Positions 34,068 to 44,802 of a stretch of DNA of 64,000 nt are shown here, in pieces (the stretch's first letter is position 1; every line of letters starts with the position of its first letter). Below the pieces are notes generated by a model, which was not told where the DNA came from, did not search any database, and was given only the letters and a program-made list of their open reading frames with translations. Source of the DNA: Massariosphaeria phaeospora (taxonomy: Eukaryota; Ascomycota; Dothideomycetes; Pleosporales); assembly GCA_011032825.1 (NCBI GenBank), contig JAADJZ010000027.1, positions 434,001 through 498,000 of the forward strand, given 5' to 3'. The position numbers were made by a program, and so were the translations under genes.

Positions 34068-37000
34068 ATGGCTGCTGAGTCTGACCCCGCTGTGACGCGC
34101 GTCACAGTCATACTGAACACGCCTGACGACTGGTTTACCTGGCTGTTCATTCGCCGAGACGTTGCCAATCGCCACGGTCTCTGGCAGTATATCAATCCTA
34201 ACGTAGCTAGGGAGCTTCTCCCTGAGCTGACGGAGGCTATCGAGCCTCAACTCATCGACTACAAGGCTGGAGCTATTAGGCTCTCTGACCTTAATGCAGA
34301 CGACCGAGAGTCTTACCGATGGGAATGCGATCGATGGGAGCGACGCCGCTCTGAGTACCGCACCCAGAAGAAGGCTTTGGCCGACCTGAACACGGACATC
34401 AGCAAGACGATTGCTGTACGCCACATACACCTGATCAAGGATCACGAGACACCCTACGACCGACTGGTCGCTCTCAAGAAGTTCCTTTGCCCAACAGACG
34501 CGACTCGCCGCCGCGAGCTCGCTGATAAATACACTGCACTCAAGACTGCTCCACGAGCTGCGAAGAAGGTCGAGCAATGGCTGACTGACTGGGTATATAT
34601 CACCGCCCAGGGCAAATCAATCAAGCTGCCGGAGACTGACGGCAACCGACCTCAAGAGGACTTTCTAATCGCCTGCAAAGCGCTCGATCAAGAATACGCT
34701 ACATCCTGCCTGCGCGAGATCTTCAAGCATGAAGCGCGAGGCACCACCGCTGAGATCTCATCTCTTGAGACGTACGTCGCCGAGATGACCACGTATCTAC
34801 GTCGTACAAAGCCTCACTCTACTGGCCTAGCAGTGTCTGCTGCTGAGCTCGGAATCACGAAGCCGACTGAGGCTACATCAACTGGTCGAGGTCATCGTGA
34901 TGGCCCACGACCAACGCCAACCTGTATCTGCGGAAAGAAGCATTGGTACACCGACTGCTTCATCCTAAATACCCGCCACCCGGAGCGTCCGAAGTCCTAT
35001 CAACCTGCAGCTGAGGCTATACGCAAGGTTGAGGAAGCGCGGAAGGATTCTAAGATCAACGCGCGCATCAAGACTGCTCTTGAGAGGTGGGCAGCTCGCC
35101 AACCTCAGAGCGCTGGCTCACTACGGGTTGACGACGGCAAGCCACCTGCCAACACCGACACGTTCGTGATATCAACTAGCCCATCACTCATGACACTTGG
35201 CCACGACGGTCACGACGGTCATGACGGTATCGCGATCGACGCTCTCACCGAGTCTGTCGGAACTTTCACAACAATGGCTGTTGATGACACTACTCAGACT
35301 AACCTACTTAATCGATGGATTGTTGATCCTGGATCCAACACACACGTTGTCAACTCAGAGACATGGAAAGGCTGGAAGAGGACGAGCGACAACCCAGAGC
35401 GCCGCTCTGTCAATGCTGGCAATAGCTGTATTCCTATTACAGCTTGGGGCACGATGGACCTCGTAGCCCGTACGCCACATGGATTGCTAACGCTAGAGCT
35501 AACGCACGTTGCGTACGTCGAAGGCTTTCTCACAAGCGTCCTAGGACTCGCTCGCTGCCGTACAGAGTCAATTCACTTCGACTCTGGCCGCGACGTCCTG
35601 TACATGCGACAGACATCGAACGTCATCGCGCAACTCGAGTACAATAGGGGACACTGGCTCATTGATGCAAAGCCATCACGCCGACCCCCTCTATCACTTC
35701 TACATTCACGATTGAGTACCTTTGGAGCATCGTACCGCCCGTCGTACGCGCCAAAGCCTACCAATGTCGTCGATCGACGTGCTGCTCATCTGATATGGGG
35801 CCACCCAGGCCGGAAGGCTATCGATCAACTCGAACCAAACGTCACTAGCGTCCAACTGACAGGAGACTATATAGACTGTCTCTGCCAGACGTGTATCGAA
35901 GCTCGAATGACTCATATCATCTCAAGGCGCCCGGCTGAGAGCCGTGCACAACGACCATTCTATCGAATCGCGATAGACTTGATCTACATTATCCCTATGG
36001 GAGAGGAGTGTATAGACGGTAGCAAATACGCTTCGCACTCCATGGACGAGTACTCAAAATGGCATGAGATAGCTACAATCAAGCGAAAGGACAAGCCGAC
36101 TCTCACACGCTGGTTCATGGCCTTGATTCGCAAGATTCAGCGCGTGTACAATGCTGACGTAGTCGCTATCCGATGCGACAACGAAAAGGGATTTGGCAAC
36201 GATCTGATCAACACCACAGACGAACTGGGAATGCTGTACGAGCCAGCTCCGCCCAGCACAAAGGAGCCGAATGGACTCATTGAGCGCGCAGGCGGAGTCC
36301 TTACTCAGCGAGCTCGCGCTATGCGCATACACGCGAACCTACCAAAGGATCTATCACATGAGATGTATCGCACAGCCGCGTACATTCTCAATCGAACGCC
36401 TACTAAAGCACTAGGTTGGAAGACACCGTACGAGGTCGTATGGGGACGAAAGCCACTCGTCGCTCATATGAGGCCTATCGGCTGTCGCGCCTACGTCTAC
36501 AACCGCAATTTGAGAGCTGCTAACAAGCTCGAATCGCGTACTCTTATTGGCCACCTAGTTGGCTACCAAGGCACTAATATCTTCCGTATATGGCTGCCTA
36601 CAAAGGATACTGTCATCGTTACACGTGACGTTGTGTTCGAACCTACGCTCTTTTTCGAGAAAATGGACGGCTACGCCTCTACGTCAGTAATCGAGGAGGT
36701 AATCGAGCTACTCGAATATCCAGAGATGCCACAGGACGACGATATTAGCATCGAAGACCTGCTGACAGCTCGTCAACGCAGCCGCCCGACAGCACCTGTG
36801 ACCTCAGCTCTAACAGCTGGAAGCTCCCATGTGGGGGGTGAAACGAATGACGACGTACTCGAATCAACTTAGCAACAGCTGCCAACTCCTGAACCCTCTA
36901 AGGTTGACTCAACTCTGATGGTACCTAAGAATTATCGCCGACGAGGCCAGAGAGCTCCACAGGACGTCAATCTCGACTTAACCGACACAAGCCTTATTAT

Positions 37001-38825
37001 TACAGGCAAGCGCAGTCGAAAACCAAGGAATCTAGACAACTTTGCTATCTAGTCTTACGCTACGAGGCTAGGACCTGAGCCTCTAGTCAATTACCTGCAA
37101 GCGTTTTCAACCGAGATTCACTCAATACCCGCTGGAGTAGATGAGATACCGCGAATCCATCAATCACAGCTGCCGCCTTCGCCGAAGGCAGTAAAGCAGC
37201 TTGGTACACACATGTTTAGCGATCAATTCCGACGCGCTATGGAAATCGAATGGCGAGACCTACGCGCTAAAGACGTCTTTGGCCAGACAGATTAGTCGAA
37301 GGCAACTGCAGACGCTGAGGTGCTACCTCTGATGTGGGTTTTCACCTACAAAACAGACGGAGATGGATATCTCTTACGCTTCAAGGCTCGACTAGTCGTT
37401 CGAGGCGACCTCCAAGCTCCGCTTGAGAACACGTACGCTGCTACACTCGCAATCCGCAACTTTCGCGCTCTAATTGCGATCGCCAATTACTTCGATCTAG
37501 AGCTGAAGCAGTACGACGTCCCTACTGCCTTCCTGAACGCTCAGATCGATCGCAAGCTATACGCTGAAACACCTGAGGCCTTCCGCTAAATCGAAGGCGA
37601 AATCATAATAGTGCTCCGCGCTTTGTACGGCCTAAAAGAGTCACCTGTACTATGGTACAACGAGCTACGCCGCGAGCTCATCAAGCTAGGCCTGAAACCG
37701 GTTGAGGGCTTCCCGTGTCTGTACACGAATCGCTGGCTCATCCTATTCGTCTACGTTGACGACATCGTTATGGCATTTCATCAATCAAACGCTCATCTCC
37801 ACAGGTCCTTTGAGAAGGATCTGGTGAACCTATACAACATCAAAGCTATAGGAAACCTCACCTGGTTTCTCGGAATCCGCATCGTTCGCGATCGAGCTCT
37901 GCACAAGACTTGGCTTGTCCAAGACGCCTTCATTGACAAGGTGTGCGCTCGATTTAGTATTGAGGCTGTAGGCAAGGCTCCAGACGTCCCACTAATGGAG
38001 AACTGGCTGCCGCAGTCTATCGAGGAGCCTGACGCTACTCGAACGAAGCTCTATCAGCAACTAGTTGGCTCCTTAGCATACATTGCTGTCTGGGGCAGGC
38101 CTGACGTCGCCCGAACGCACGTCGTCTTTGCCTGCTACCTTACCAACCCAGGACAGTCACACGTCTCGAAGATCCGCCAAACCTGGCGCTACCTGCTTAG
38201 CACGAAGGCTCTCGCTCTTGAAGCCTCTGCTAGCGCACAGGACATGGCCGAGTATCTCTCTGACGATCCTCTATATCGCGATCCTCTCTTCTTTGGATCA
38301 TCTGACGCCTCGTACGCTGACGAGCCTGAGACTCGCCGGAGCTCTCAGGGTTACGCGTTCAAATTCGGTGGACTTATGATTGACTGGAAATCGACTATAC
38401 AGCGCACAGTCACAAAATCAACTACAGAGTCTGAATTGCTCTCGTTATCTCTCGCTGCCTCGCAAATGGAGGAATGGATGCGATTCTTTACTAGAATCAA
38501 CCTTACGCTCGACTGTACACCTACAATTTGGTGTGACAATCAGCAGACTGTTGGTATTGTTACGAAAAAGCACGACAAGCTTCATACAAAGGTCAAGCAC
38601 GTCGACATCCACCAGCTCTGGATTCGACAGGAGGTCACTGCCTCACGAATCAACGTCCAATGGGTTCCTACTGATCGTATGCCTGCTGATGGACTCACAA
38701 AGATACTACCAAAGCAGAAGTTTACAGAGTTCGTCCGCCAACTCAATCTCGTTGATATCACTGAGCGCCTAAAGGGCCTACGACAGGCTGATTGGGACGA
38801 CTTCAACACTCTCTATATGCACTGA
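34068..38825 (+). pseudogene. Copia GAG-POL polyprotein, one frame with four in-frame stops
   Basis: The frame starts at MAAESDPAVTRVTVIL (34068) and runs to the TGA ending at 38825 without any frameshift. GAG is followed by a zinc knuckle CICGKKHWYTDC (residue ~285), the protease motif DPGSNTHV (~420), the integrase zinc region (WGHPGRKAIDQL, CLCQTC, ~575) and DDE core, reverse transcriptase (TAFLNAQIDRKLY, LYGLKESPVLWYNELR, catalytic YVDDIVMAF ~1228), and RNase H (SSDASYADEPETRRSSQGY, TKSTTESELLSLS). Stops lie at 36870 (TAG), 37050 (TAG), 37293 (TAG) and 37587 (TAA), all between integrase and reverse transcriptase. Each is one transition from Gln or Trp. As written the copy cannot make full-length POL without readthrough. 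Confidence 0.92.
36831..36840 (+). other. Internal purine tract resembling the 3' PPT
   Basis: GTGGGGGGTG inside the POL frame shares TGGGGGGTG with the tract just before the 3' LTR (38872-38880). It may be a central polypurine tract or chance. Confidence 0.35.
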
Positions 38826-38871
38826 TACTGATCAGCTGTCGTCGACTCCCTGCCTTTGAGTCTACGCCAGC

Positions 38872-38880
38872 TGGGGGGTG
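38872..38880 (+). other. Polypurine tract before the 3' LTR
   Basis: TGGGGGGTG immediately precedes the 3' LTR start TGTCACGG, the expected site for plus-strand priming. Confidence 0.75.
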
Positions 38881-39049
38881 TGTCACGGTTTATAGCTCTT
38901 ACCCTATGAGATGGATAAGGATACTACGCTTATCTAGGACTAGCGCTGTCTGTGCTTTCGCACCTACAAATTCTGCAGCTTCTAGATAATACAACCTCAG
39001 TTCAATCCTTCAATATTCCGCACATGCGCGTTGCCCACAATCCCCGACA
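38881..39049 (+). repeat. 3' LTR of the copia element
   Basis: 169 bp, identical by eye to the 5' LTR and followed by TCATA. Confidence 0.95.
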
Positions 39050-39173
39050 TCATAAGAGCAGCCTAGTGGAACCTGCTTCGCTATCGTCGGACATAAGACG
39101 CACGTTTATTCTGCGTAAATGTCAGAGGAGAGGGACGCGGTGCATATCCTGGGACCGGTGGTTGGTTCGTTAG

Positions 39174-39436
39174 GTCTCTGCGAGACGAGGAGCGTGAGCG
39201 GCATTTCGGGCTCTGAAGCAATCAAAATGAGAGATGTTGTCGGAGCGTCTGATTTGTGAGATACCTAATTCCATTCGGCATCGACATTCATGGTTCTGAG
39301 AGTGCGGCTCCACAAAATTGCCACCCATTCAGCTTCCGCTGAATACATAGAGGCTCCCCTTGAGCACTCGCGCAAACTTTTATCCTTTATCCTCCGGCGG
39401 AAGCCTCTTCTCCGTATTGAACAGGTAGGTTACGTA
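39174..39436. other. Spacer left of the NLR unit
   Basis: No gene or repeat is recognised between the interrupted ORF and the left inverted repeat. Confidence 0.5.
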
Positions 39437-39972
39437 ATGTTCATCCCTACGTAGCGGGACACCCCGTGTGCCGGGACACTTTTTCATCCGGACCTTCGGC
39501 CTCAGGCCAGTACGACTGAGCAAAGTCGAGCTTGTCGCATTTTGATCTACACATGTTGTTCTTCAATTGTATTAGCCTCCGACCAAGGTGAGCGCAGTAT
39601 TGGACGTGCTGTCCATCGTTCCGTTATAGCGGCTATCAACCCTCTGCTAATGACCCCCTGTTCCATCGTGCCAACGATCCTTCGCTAAGTACTCGGAGGT
39701 GCAGAAAGGAAGCTCAGATGTTAAAGACCAAGATCGCAGGCTCAAAGGTCGATCTAAGTTAGAGAATGTGGACTCCGGCAGTTTCTCCGCGCGGACGGCA
39801 AGATCACCCAAAACTCGTCTGCAAGAGTATGGAGCTATCGCCACTCTTGGCATGCAGTAGCTTTTAGTAGCGTGCTCATATATCTGTGCGAGGACCTGTA
39901 ATGAATTCCACGCTATGCCAGCCGTGGCGACTAGTGAAACTAGCTGTGGCGCATGCCAACAGCGTCTACAAC
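39437..39972 (+). repeat. Left long inverted repeat of the NLR unit
   Basis: The outermost ~100 bases match the inverted right copy closely (CGTGTGCCGGGACAC; TCCGGACCTTCGGCCTCAGG). Inner blocks also match: TAGCCTCCGAC, GGACGTGCTG, GCAGTTTCTCCGC, CTCTTGGCATGCAGTAGC, GCTGTGGCGCATGCC and AGCGTCTAC. Sequence between blocks is diverged. Confidence 0.75.
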
Positions 39973-40399
39973 CGCACATGTGCACTGCATTCAAGCACCT
40001 GCTCTAGGCTATATAGGACAGGTTGGCTTCTGCCGCCCCGCTAAGTTAGTAGTGTCAGCAAGTTCTGTATACACAGCCTTTTATGTTGCTGCTGTACAGC
40101 CTTGCGGCTGGCGTTTCGCATGTGCATGAAGCCACATCTACCCCGCCTGAGGCCTAGCACGATGCTATCGCCAGCCCAAGTATACAACACAGCACGTCCG
40201 TCTTAGGTCGTGAGCCTTAGAACGCTGTTTACCCTCAAGACACCTAGAGCTGTGCACCTACCTGTTTTCCTCTTCGTAGGCTGACCTTTGTAGTGCACGG
40301 CATACCTAGTAACCATACTCTCGTCCTACTGGGCTGCCGCGTCGAGCCCCTCGCGCGTCGTTCCTACCGCATGCGCCTACAACACATCTACTCGTTGCG

Positions 40400-43300
40400 A
40401 TGCGTCTCCTGAAGTACGAAGAAAATGGAGATATTACGGTCATCAGCTTCAACGACAACGCGATACCTCCCTATGCTATACTATCGCACACTTGGGGAGC
40501 GGACAAAGAAGAGGTGACTTTCGCAGACCTCAAAAAAGGCGACGGCAAGAACAAACTTGGCTACAGGAAGATATGCTTCTGTGGCCGACAAGCACAGCAG
40601 GATAGTATGCAGTACTTCTGGGTCGACACATGCTGCATCGACAAGTCGGACAAGGCTGAGCTCTCTTTGGCTATCCAGTCCATGTTTAGCTGGTACCAAA
40701 ACGCGACCAAATGCTATGCATACCTACCAGACGTATCGGTGAGGGAGGGCACATCTAGTAGTACCCTAAGCGAGTATACTTGGGAGGCTGCCTTTAAGTC
40801 AAGTCGATGGTTCAAACGTGGTTGGACTCTCCAGGAGCTTATTGCCCCGCGCATAGTCGAGTTCTTCTCCAAAGAATGGGAGAAGCTTGGTGATAAAGTG
40901 TCGCTAAAGTCGCTTATCCGCGAAACTACTGGTATCCCACACAAAGCGCTCGACAGAGCTCCTCTTTCCCAGTTTAGTGTCGCTGAGAAACTACGGTGGA
41001 AGGGCGATAGGGAGACCAAACGTGAGGAAGATGCGTGGTGCTCCATGTCAGGCATCTTCGATATTGAGATAGGGGCAGCGAGCGCGTTCGGACGTTTGAT
41101 GGACGAGATCCGTACACAACAGAGGTGCATTCAAGACGTACGGCACACGGATCCGCGTGACGATAAGAGGCGCATCGAGGATACGAAGGGCGGACTGCTA
41201 GTAGACTCGTACCGCTGGGTTCTTGACAACATCACCTTCCAGCAATGGCAACAAGATCCGCACAGCCGTCTGCTATGGGTGAAAGGTGACCCTGGCAAGG
41301 GAAAGACGATGCTTCTCTGCGGCATCATCGATGAGCTGCATAGGTCCATGCCTAGCACTACTCTACTGTCATATTTCTTCTGCCAAGCGACCGATTCGCG
41401 CATCAACAGCGCCACGGCTGTGCTACGAGGGCTGTTGTACATGCTCATAGTTCAGCAACCGTCGCTTGTATCGCACGTCCGCAAGAAGCACGACCACGCA
41501 GGCAAAACCTTGTTTGAAGACGCAAATGCCTGGGTAGCCTTGACTGAGATATGGGCGGACGTGCTACAAGATCCGAGCTTGAGGACGACATACATGATCA
41601 TCGACGCCCTCGACGAGTGCGTTACTGACCTTCTAAGGCTGTTAGAATTTGTTGCAAAGCAGTCGTCTGCGTCTTCTCGCGTCAAGTGGATTGTCTCAAG
41701 CCGTAACTGGCCAGAGATTGAGGCACAGCTAAAGCGGGCAGGACAAAAAGTGAAGCTGAGTCTTGAACTGAACGCGCAGTCGGTTGCGGCGGCGGTTGCC
41801 GTCTTTATTCAACGAAAAGTGGATAAGCTGGCGCAGGAAAAGCAGTACAAAGCAGACGTTCGCCACGCTGTACTCCAGCACTTGACGTCAAACGCGAACG
41901 ATACCTTCCTCTGGGTAGCATTGGTCTACCAAGACCTTAGAGTGACAGCGAACCGGCATGTGTTGAAGAAGCTAGCCTTCTTCCCGCCTGGGCTGGACGC
42001 TTTGTACAAGCGGATGATGTTACAGATGAGTGAGTCGGACGACGCGGAGATCTGTCGCTGCGTACTGGCTTCGACCGCGATTTTGTATCGACCTGTCACA
42101 ATCTCTGAATTGGTTGCGCTCGTCGAGCAGCTTGAGGATGTTGGCGATGATGACCTGCGGGAGATTATTAGCCTTTGTGGATCGTTCCTTACTCTGCGAG
42201 AAGACACAATCTACTTTGTGCATCAGTCTGCAAAGGATTTCCTCTTCGCCAACGCATCTAGCAAGGTCTTCCCAGATGGAGCTGAAGATGTCCATCGGCT
42301 AGTGTTCTCAAAGTCGCTCGCAACTCTCTCCAGAACATTGCATAGGGATATGTACAGCCTAAAAGCGTTGGGATTTTCTATTAAAGACGTCGAGCTGCCC
42401 AACTCAGACCCATTAGCAGCGTCACGCTATCCATGCATCTATTGGATCGACCATCTCTGCGACTCTAAACCCAAGTCTTGGGCAAAAGATGTTAGTGACG
42501 TGCAAGTCGTAGCTGTCAGTGTATTCTTGCAGAAGAGGTATCTCTACTGGTTAGAAGGGCTTAGTCTGTGTAATAGTGTAGGGAGAGGCATCGTTTCGAT
42601 GACGAAACTGTGGTCGCTAGTGCAGGTAACTCGTCTAGGATCTGCGTGTCCGTGTAATTGAGATACTAATGCTAGTAGGAGATAAATGACCAAGATGGAC
42701 TTACTCAGCTCGTTCAAGACGCACGGCGATTCATTATGTACCACAAAGGGGCAATCGAGGGCTACCCTCTCCAGACATATGCATCTGCGCTCCTGTTCAG
42801 TCCAACAGGTAGTATGATCCGACAGCTGTTCCAGCACGAAGAGCCAGAAGGAATTAGCGTTAGGCCAACGCTGAGCGATGGCTGGAGCGCGTGCCTGCAG
42901 ACGCTCGAGGGCCATAGCAGTTTTGTCAACTCTGTGGCCTTCTCGCCCGACTCGACGCAGCTGGCATCAGCGTCCTCTGACAGAACCGTCAAGATCTGGG
43001 ATGCGAGTAGCGGCGCGTGCCTGCAGACGCTCGAGGGCCATAGCAGTCTTGTCAACTCTGTGGCCTTCTCGCCTGACTCGACGCAGCTGGCATCGGCGTC
43101 AGACGACAGAACTGTCAAGATCTGGGATGCAAGTAGCGGCGCATGCCTGCAGACGCTTGATGGCCATAGTGATTATGTCAGGTCTGTGGCCTTCTCGCCC
43201 GACTCGACGCAGCTGGCATCGGCGTCAGACGACAGAACCGTCAAGATCTGGGATGCGAGCAGCGGCGCGTGCCTGCAGACGCTCGAGGGCCATAGTGATT

Positions 43301-43797
43301 ATGTCAGCTCTATGGCCTTCTCGCCCGACTCGACGCAGCTGGCATCGGCGTCCTCTGACAGAACCGTCAAGATCTGGGATGCGAGCAGCGGCGCGTGCCT
43401 GCAGACGCTCGAGGGCCATAGTGATTATGTCAGCTCTGTGGCCTTCTCGCCCGACTCGACGCAGCTGGCATCGGCGTCCTCTGACAGAACCGTCAAGATC
43501 TGGGATGCGAGCAGCGGCGCGTGCCTGCAGACGCTCGAGGGCCATAGCAGTTTTGTCAGCTCGGCTAATCTCGTCTCTATCTTTGCGTTGCCAGACCCTG
43601 ATAAAAATGTAACAGACCTCCAGCAACCTGTCCGTCAGGAAGCAAAGATTAGCTTAGATAACATTTGGGTTTCTGGTAATGCTCAACAGCTAGTGTGGCT
43701 CCCAACAGAGTATCGACCAGTAAGCGCAGCTGTGTCGGGTAGATGTGTTAGTCTAGGTACCGGGTCTGGAAAGGTTTGGATATGTCGCTTTAAGTAA
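40400..43797 (+). CDS. HET-NACHT-WD40 NLR protein (HNWD type)
   Basis: Fungal NLR of the type that controls heterokaryon incompatibility: N-terminal HET death effector, NACHT switch, C-terminal WD40 sensor. Exons 40400-42625 and 42679-43797 (53-nt intron, phase 0) give 1114 residues with no damage. HET covers about residues 1-200 (AILSHTWGADKEEVTF, FWVDTCCIDKSD, SRWFKRGWTLQELIAP). NACHT has Walker A GDPGKGKT near residue 296 and Walker B YMIIDALDEC near 410. A helical region follows, with FVHQSAKDFLF near 615. The WD part (about 814-1037) has five full 42-residue units and a sixth that breaks off after 14 residues, nearly identical to each other (CLQTLEGHS ... VKIWDASSGA). The C-terminal ~75 residues (WLPTEYRPVSAAVSGRCVSL) are a degenerate WD end typical of the group. 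Confidence 0.93.
42892..43563 (+). repeat. 126-bp tandem repeat encoding WD40 units
   Basis: Units start at 42892, 43018, 43144, 43270, 43396 and 43522 (the last partial). They are almost identical in DNA. Differences cluster at codons after EGHS (SFVNS, SLVNS, DYVRS, DYVSS, SFVSS) and at ASSD versus ASDD. Confidence 0.95.
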
Positions 43798-44045
43798 TAT
43801 TCGTAGTCTAGAAAGCTTAAGTTATTTCTCTTCTCTTTTATTAGTTGATAACTTAGCACTCTTAGAGGGACGGAGATGGACAGGTATATATGTGTTAACG
43901 CTTTACTACATCGCAGCTTTAGGAATTACTGCAGTATAGAAAGTAGCTTTCGTTACATTACGCTACTTAGTAGATTCTGAACATTAGGTGCTTGCTGTTA
44001 GGTAGTAGAGCGTGTAGGTACGACGTAGGCAGACTAAGCGCGAAA
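43798..44045. other. 3' region of the NLR gene
   Basis: AT-rich non-coding sequence between the NLR stop codon and the clearly matching part of the right inverted repeat. Confidence 0.5.
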
Positions 44046-44590
44046 TCGTAGACGCTTCTAGAAACCGCCGGCATGCGCCACAGCTATTTTCAGCAGTTTT
44101 AGTAGTTAATTAGCTAGTATAGCGTCGAATATTTTACAGTAACATACACAGATGTCTGAGCACGCTACTGCATGCCAAGAGCAGCTAGAGCTCTCTGCCC
44201 TGTCGGACGATTTTTGTCGATCTTGCTGTCTAAGCGGAGAAACTGCTAGAAGGCACATTCCTCACCTTAAGTTGACGTCTAGAGCCTAGCATCCTAATCT
44301 CTAAGACCTAGGCTCTGCTTCTAGTATTCCGAGCTGTCGATAGAGATGCGTTGTCACGAGTAAACAGGGGGGTATTTGGAGGACGTTGATTGATAGCAGT
44401 GATAGATCAGCCTGCAGCACGTCTAACACTACGCTCTTCTTTGTCGGAGGCTAGTGTGCTGGGAGAGTAGCAGCTGCAGAATCGATGCGCGCTGAGTTTG
44501 ACTTTGTACAGTCGCGCTGGCCTGAGGCCGAAGGTCCGGATAGAAAAGTGTCCCGGCACACGAGGTGTTCCGCTACCTAGGGATGGACGT
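44046..44590 (-). repeat. Right long inverted repeat of the NLR unit
   Basis: Reverse complement counterpart of 39437-39972; see that entry for the shared blocks. It ends at GGATGGACGT, followed by TA. Confidence 0.75.
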
Positions 44591-44802
44591 TATGGGTGAC
44601 TTGCGAAACACTGAATCCACCCCAGGGATTTTGAGAGGGGCCGGCTAGACTTCGGTTACATATACCTAAATCATCCTGCGCCACCTAAATTAGTACTGTA
44701 GAAAATGACAGAGCCATCAGCAACGCCCCTACGCCCCTACGAGAGGTCCTCTCGTATTATTTGAAGCTCAAATCTGGTGTTAAGATTGCCTGCAGAATCG
44801 AG

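Larger units (their letters stand above)
33723..39049 (+). mobile_element. Complete Ty1/copia LTR retrotransposon
   Basis: 5327 bp, bounded by direct repeats of 169 bp that I read as identical, each starting TGTC and ending GACA. TCATA stands on both sides (33718-33722 and 39050-39054), a 5-bp target duplication. It contains a primer-binding site, one long GAG-POL frame with integrase before reverse transcriptase (the copia order), and a purine tract before the 3' LTR. Identical LTRs imply a recent insertion. Confidence 0.95.
33506..39173 (+). pseudogene. C2H2-like ORF split by the copia insertion
   Basis: A frame starting at 33506 (MDVNASLCNAWFNVLE) runs to the LTR and has a possible C2H2 finger (MFCGILRAGCYLVRN, then HLREHIR). 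The frame resumes immediately after the 3' LTR and ends at 39173. With one copy of the TCATA duplication removed the two parts are in frame, for about 115 codons in total. The coordinates cover both halves; the retrotransposon (33723-39049) lies inside. No family is recognised, and it might be a further zinc-finger piece of the recombinase gene upstream. Confidence 0.4.
39437..44590. mobile_element. Inverted-repeat unit carrying the NLR gene, TA on both sides
   Basis: The left end ATGTTCATCCCTACGTAGCG and the inverted right end ACGTCCATCCCTAGGTAGCG face each other, each directly bordered by TA (39435-39436; 44591-44592). Similarity continues inward for about 540 bases on each side as shared blocks in the same order. 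The only gene inside is the HET-NACHT-WD40 gene. No transposase is inside, so if mobile it would be non-autonomous; a TA duplication is typical of Tc1/mariner-type insertion, and a broken Tc1-type transposase lies 2.3 kb to the right. Confidence 0.6.

Noticed and set aside
42878..43612. 244-codon Arg/Ser-rich ORF and a similar minus-strand ORF over the WD40 array
   Set aside because: Repeated shadows of the 126-bp WD unit in other frames.
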